NCBI RefSeq assembly: GCF_019635465.1
Contig: NZ_JAHBZK010000004.1
Coordinates: forward strand, 179,311-243,310
Reading direction: 5' to 3'
Length of the DNA: 64,000 nt
Source: Hydrogenophaga sp.
Lineage (GTDB): Bacteria > Pseudomonadota > Gammaproteobacteria > Burkholderiales > Burkholderiaceae_C
Shown: in pieces, positions 61,896 to 64,000 of the stretch
Layout: each line of letters starts with the position of its first letter
How positions within the stretch are numbered: position 1 is the first letter of the stretch
Position numbers and translations under genes: made by a program
Notes under the pieces: generated by a model
The model's database searches: none
What the model saw: only the letters and a program-made list of their open reading frames with translations
What the model was told of the DNA's origin: nothing

Positions 61896-62981
61896 ATGAA
61901 ATCTTTTGTCCGTGATTCCCTCCTGCGCCAACGGGCTCGCCTGCACGAGCTCGATGCCCTCTTGTCGGCGCCCGATGTGGTGGACAACATCGGGCGCTTT
62001 CGCGCGCTCAGCAAAGAGCACGCGGAAGCCAGCGAGGTGGTCGGCGTGTTCGATCGCTTCTGCCAGCGTGAGGCCGACCTCGACGCGGCGCGCGAGTTGA
62101 CCAGAGACGCGGAGATGGCCGACATGGCCCGCGAGGAAATCGCCGCCTGCGAGCAGGACCTGGCCGAACTCGACACCCAGTTGCAGACCCTGCTGTTGCC
62201 GCGCGACCCCGACGACGTGCGCAACGCCTTCATCGAAATCCGCGCGGGCACCGGCGGCGACGAATCGGCGCTGTTCGCCGGCGACCTGGCGCGCATGTAC
62301 AGCCGCTATGCCGAGCGCCAGGGCTGGCGCGTGGAGACGCTGAGCGAGTCGCCCAGCGAGCTGGGTGGCTACAAGGAAGTGGTGCTGCGCATCGAAGGCG
62401 ACGGCGCCTACGGACGGCTGCGCTTCGAGTCCGGTGGCCACCGCGTGCAGCGCGTGCCCGCCACCGAGGCGCAAGGACGCATCCACACCAGCGCCGCCAC
62501 CGTCGCGGTGATGCCCGAGCCCGACGAAACCCAGGCCATCGAGCTCAACCCCGCCGAGTTGCGCATCGACACCTTCCGCGCCAGTGGCGCGGGCGGCCAG
62601 CACATCAACAAGACCGATTCGGCCGTGCGCGTGACCCACCTGCCCACCGGCATGACCGCCGAGTGCCAGGACGGCCGCAGCCAGCACGCGAACAAGGCCA
62701 AGGCCCTGCAGGTGTTGGCCGCCCGCCTGCGCGAGAAGGACCGCGCCGAGCGCGCCGCCAAGGAAGCCGCCACGCGCAAAGGGCTTATCGGCAGTGGCGA
62801 CCGCAGCGACCGCATCCGCACCTACAACTTCCCGCAGGGGCGGCTCACCGACCACCGCATCAACCTCACGATCTACCAGCTGGGTGCCGTGATGGAAGGA
62901 GAGCTGGACGACGTGGTACACGCCCTGCAGGTGGCGCGGGGGGCCGAGCTGATGGCCGAGCTGGAACAGAGCGCGGCATGA
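61896..62981 (+). CDS. prfA: Peptide chain release factor 1
   Basis: 361 residues. The stop-codon reading tripeptide PAT lies at about residues 188-190 ([14 protein letters not shown]), and the peptidyl-transferase motif GGQ at about 233-235 ([16 protein letters not shown]). It releases at UAA and UAG. ATG at 61896; upstream in-frame codons overlap hemA. The TGA overlaps the prmC start (ATGA). Confidence 0.97.
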   Translation: MKSFVRDSLLRQRARLHELDALLSAPDVVDNIGRFRALSKEHAEASEVVGVFDRFCQREADLDAARELTRDAEMADMAREEIAACEQDLAELDTQLQTLLLPRDPDDVRNAFIEIRAGTGGDESALFAGDLARMYSRYAERQGWRVETLSESPSELGGYKEVVLRIEGDGAYGRLRFESGGHRVQRVPATEAQGRIHTSAATVAVMPEPDETQAIELNPAELRIDTFRASGAGGQHINKTDSAVRVTHLPTGMTAECQDGRSQHANKAKALQVLAARLREKDRAERAAKEAATRKGLIGSGDRSDRIRTYNFPQGRLTDHRINLTIYQLGAVMEGELDDVVHALQVARGAELMAELEQSAA

Positions 62982-63805
62982 CGCTGGCAGAGCAGTTGAG
63001 CGCGCTGGTGCAGGCCGGTCTGCCGCGGCTGGAGGCACAGCAGTTGCTGCTTCTGGCACTGGGACGGGACCCGCACGCCCGGGCCTGGCTGCTGGGCCAC
63101 GACGGCGACACCATCGATGAAGCCGCCAGCCAACGCCTGGCCGAGCTGCTGCAACGACACTGCGACGGTGAGCCCATGGCCTACCTGCGCGGCGAGCAGG
63201 CCTTCTTTGGTTTGCCGCTGCAGGTCAACCAACATGTGCTGGCGCCCCGCCCCGACACCGAAACCCTGGTGCAGTGGGCGCTGGACCTGGCCGGCGACGC
63301 GCCGTTGCGGGTCGCCGACCTGGGCACAGGTAGCGGTGCCATTGCGCTGGCGCTCAAACACCAGCGGCCTGCCCTGTCGGTGGTGGCCACCGATCGCAGC
63401 CCGCAGGCACTGGCGGTGGCACGCGCCAATGCCAGCGAACTGGGGCTGACCGTGCGCTTTGCGTCGGGTCACTGGTTCGACGCCCTGCCTGGCGAGCGCT
63501 TTGGCCTGTTGGTCAGCAACCCGCCCTACATCGCCGAGGGCGACCCCCATCTCGCCGCCTTGCGCCACGAACCCCGCTCGGCGCTGACCGCCGGCGCCGA
63601 CGGCCTGGACGACCTGCGGGCCATCATCGCCCGCGCCCCGGCCCACCTCGATCCGGGCGGCTGGCTATTGCTGGAGCACGGGCACGACCAGGGCGATGCC
63701 GTGCAACAACTGCTGCGCGAACGGGGATTCGGGGCGGTGAGCGGCCGCACCGACCTTGCGGGCATCGTGCGCTGCAGCGGCGGCCAATGGCCGGTCGCGC
63801 GATAA
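62978..63805 (+). CDS. prmC: Peptide chain release factor N5-glutamine methyltransferase
   Basis: 275 residues. SAM-binding [15 protein letters not shown] and the substrate motif [11 protein letters not shown] identify PrmC, which methylates the glutamine of the GGQ motif in release factors. Translation is coupled to prfA. Its TAA stop lies in GATAAT (63801-63806), a possible -10 box for the glutaredoxin gene. Confidence 0.96.
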   Translation: MTLAEQLSALVQAGLPRLEAQQLLLLALGRDPHARAWLLGHDGDTIDEAASQRLAELLQRHCDGEPMAYLRGEQAFFGLPLQVNQHVLAPRPDTETLVQWALDLAGDAPLRVADLGTGSGAIALALKHQRPALSVVATDRSPQALAVARANASELGLTVRFASGHWFDALPGERFGLLVSNPPYIAEGDPHLAALRHEPRSALTAGADGLDDLRAIIARAPAHLDPGGWLLLEHGHDQGDAVQQLLRERGFGAVSGRTDLAGIVRCSGGQWPVAR

Positions 63806-63849
63806 TCCGCCCCTCGCCGGCCTGCACCCGGCCCCCACAGGACCCACCC

Positions 63850-64000
63850 ATGAGCGACACCCAGACCCGCATCGACCAACTGGTCAAGGCCAACGACATC
63901 GTGCTCTTCATGAAGGGCAACGCCAGCTTCCCCATGTGCGGCTTCTCGGGCCGCGCCATCCAGATCCTCAAGGCCTGCGGCGTGGACACCCGGGCCGTGA
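63850..64000 (+). CDS. grxD: Monothiol glutaredoxin Grx4 (3' truncated)
   Basis: The first 50 residues are visible before the right edge: MSDTQTRIDQLVKANDIVLFMKG, then ASFPMCGFSGRA with the monothiol CGFS active site at about residues 31-34, then ILKACGVDTRAV. Such proteins bind and hand on 2Fe-2S clusters with glutathione. It follows prmC by 44 bp, the common order in this group. Confidence 0.93.
   Translation, partial: MSDTQTRIDQLVKANDIVLFMKGNASFPMCGFSGRAIQILKACGVDTRAV

Overview
The window is GC-rich bacterial chromosome packed with genes. Gene content and order point to a betaproteobacterium of the Burkholderiales, most likely a Comamonadaceae member near Hydrogenophaga, Acidovorax or Variovorax. 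The evidence is a box pathway for benzoate, DUF3460/DUF3683/DUF971 family proteins, a ubiE-ubiJ-ubiB cluster, and -10-like TAAAAT boxes just upstream of several start codons. The genus is inferred; no rRNA is present to confirm it. I saw no tRNA, rRNA, CRISPR array, prophage or intact insertion sequence.

Region 1 (1-13.5 kb) is catabolic. A truncated histidine kinase enters from the left edge. On the minus strand lie boxR, boxC, boxB and boxA, followed by DUF3305, DUF3306, a 700-residue multi-cluster ferredoxin, a TorD-like chaperone and a DUF1330 protein. Divergent from boxR are boxD (aldehyde dehydrogenase) and bclA (benzoate-CoA ligase). Together these activate benzoate to benzoyl-CoA, epoxidise it (BoxAB), open the ring with release of formate (BoxC) and oxidise the semialdehyde (BoxD). 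TGCA-N6-TGCA boxes lie in both control regions and fit BoxR operators. The DUF3305/DUF3306/ferredoxin/TorD set normally accompanies formate dehydrogenase, yet no dehydrogenase gene lies in the window.

Region 2 (13.49-13.77 kb) is a 277-bp MITE-like element with a 21-bp perfect (33-bp near-perfect) terminal inverted repeat, TA flanks and nested hairpins. It sits between bclA and a GNAT gene.

Region 3 (13.8-33 kb) is mostly housekeeping: GNAT, apbC/mrp, metG, a BamE-like lipoprotein, a SulP transporter, DUF3460, scpA, nadB, nadA-nadC, panB-panC, gpsA, secB, grxC, a rhodanese, gpmA, ctpA, and a moeB/thiF-type adenylyltransferase.

Region 4 (32.5-43.6 kb) is a long minus-strand run read from right to left: yqjD-yqjE-yqjK-nudB, a YbhP-like phosphodiesterase with clsB, a ligase-associated exonuclease with a DNA ligase homologue that has lost its catalytic lysines, folE, a standalone BLUF photoreceptor, an EamA transporter, DUF429, a type II lumazine synthase, a DM13 protein, DUF3185 and a thermonuclease. 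This is the least ordinary part of the window.

Region 5 (43.7-55.2 kb), also minus strand, holds fmdB-DUF502-aspS (with a clear terminator), ubiE, a Tim44-domain protein, ubiJ-ubiB, DUF971 and a 1,289-residue FAD-oxidase/Fe-S fusion.

Region 6 (55.3-64 kb), plus strand, holds the glycerol-3-phosphate operon ugpB-A-E-C-Q with a strong hairpin between ugpB and ugpA, then hemA (probably leaderless), prfA, prmC and the start of a monothiol glutaredoxin gene cut by the right edge.
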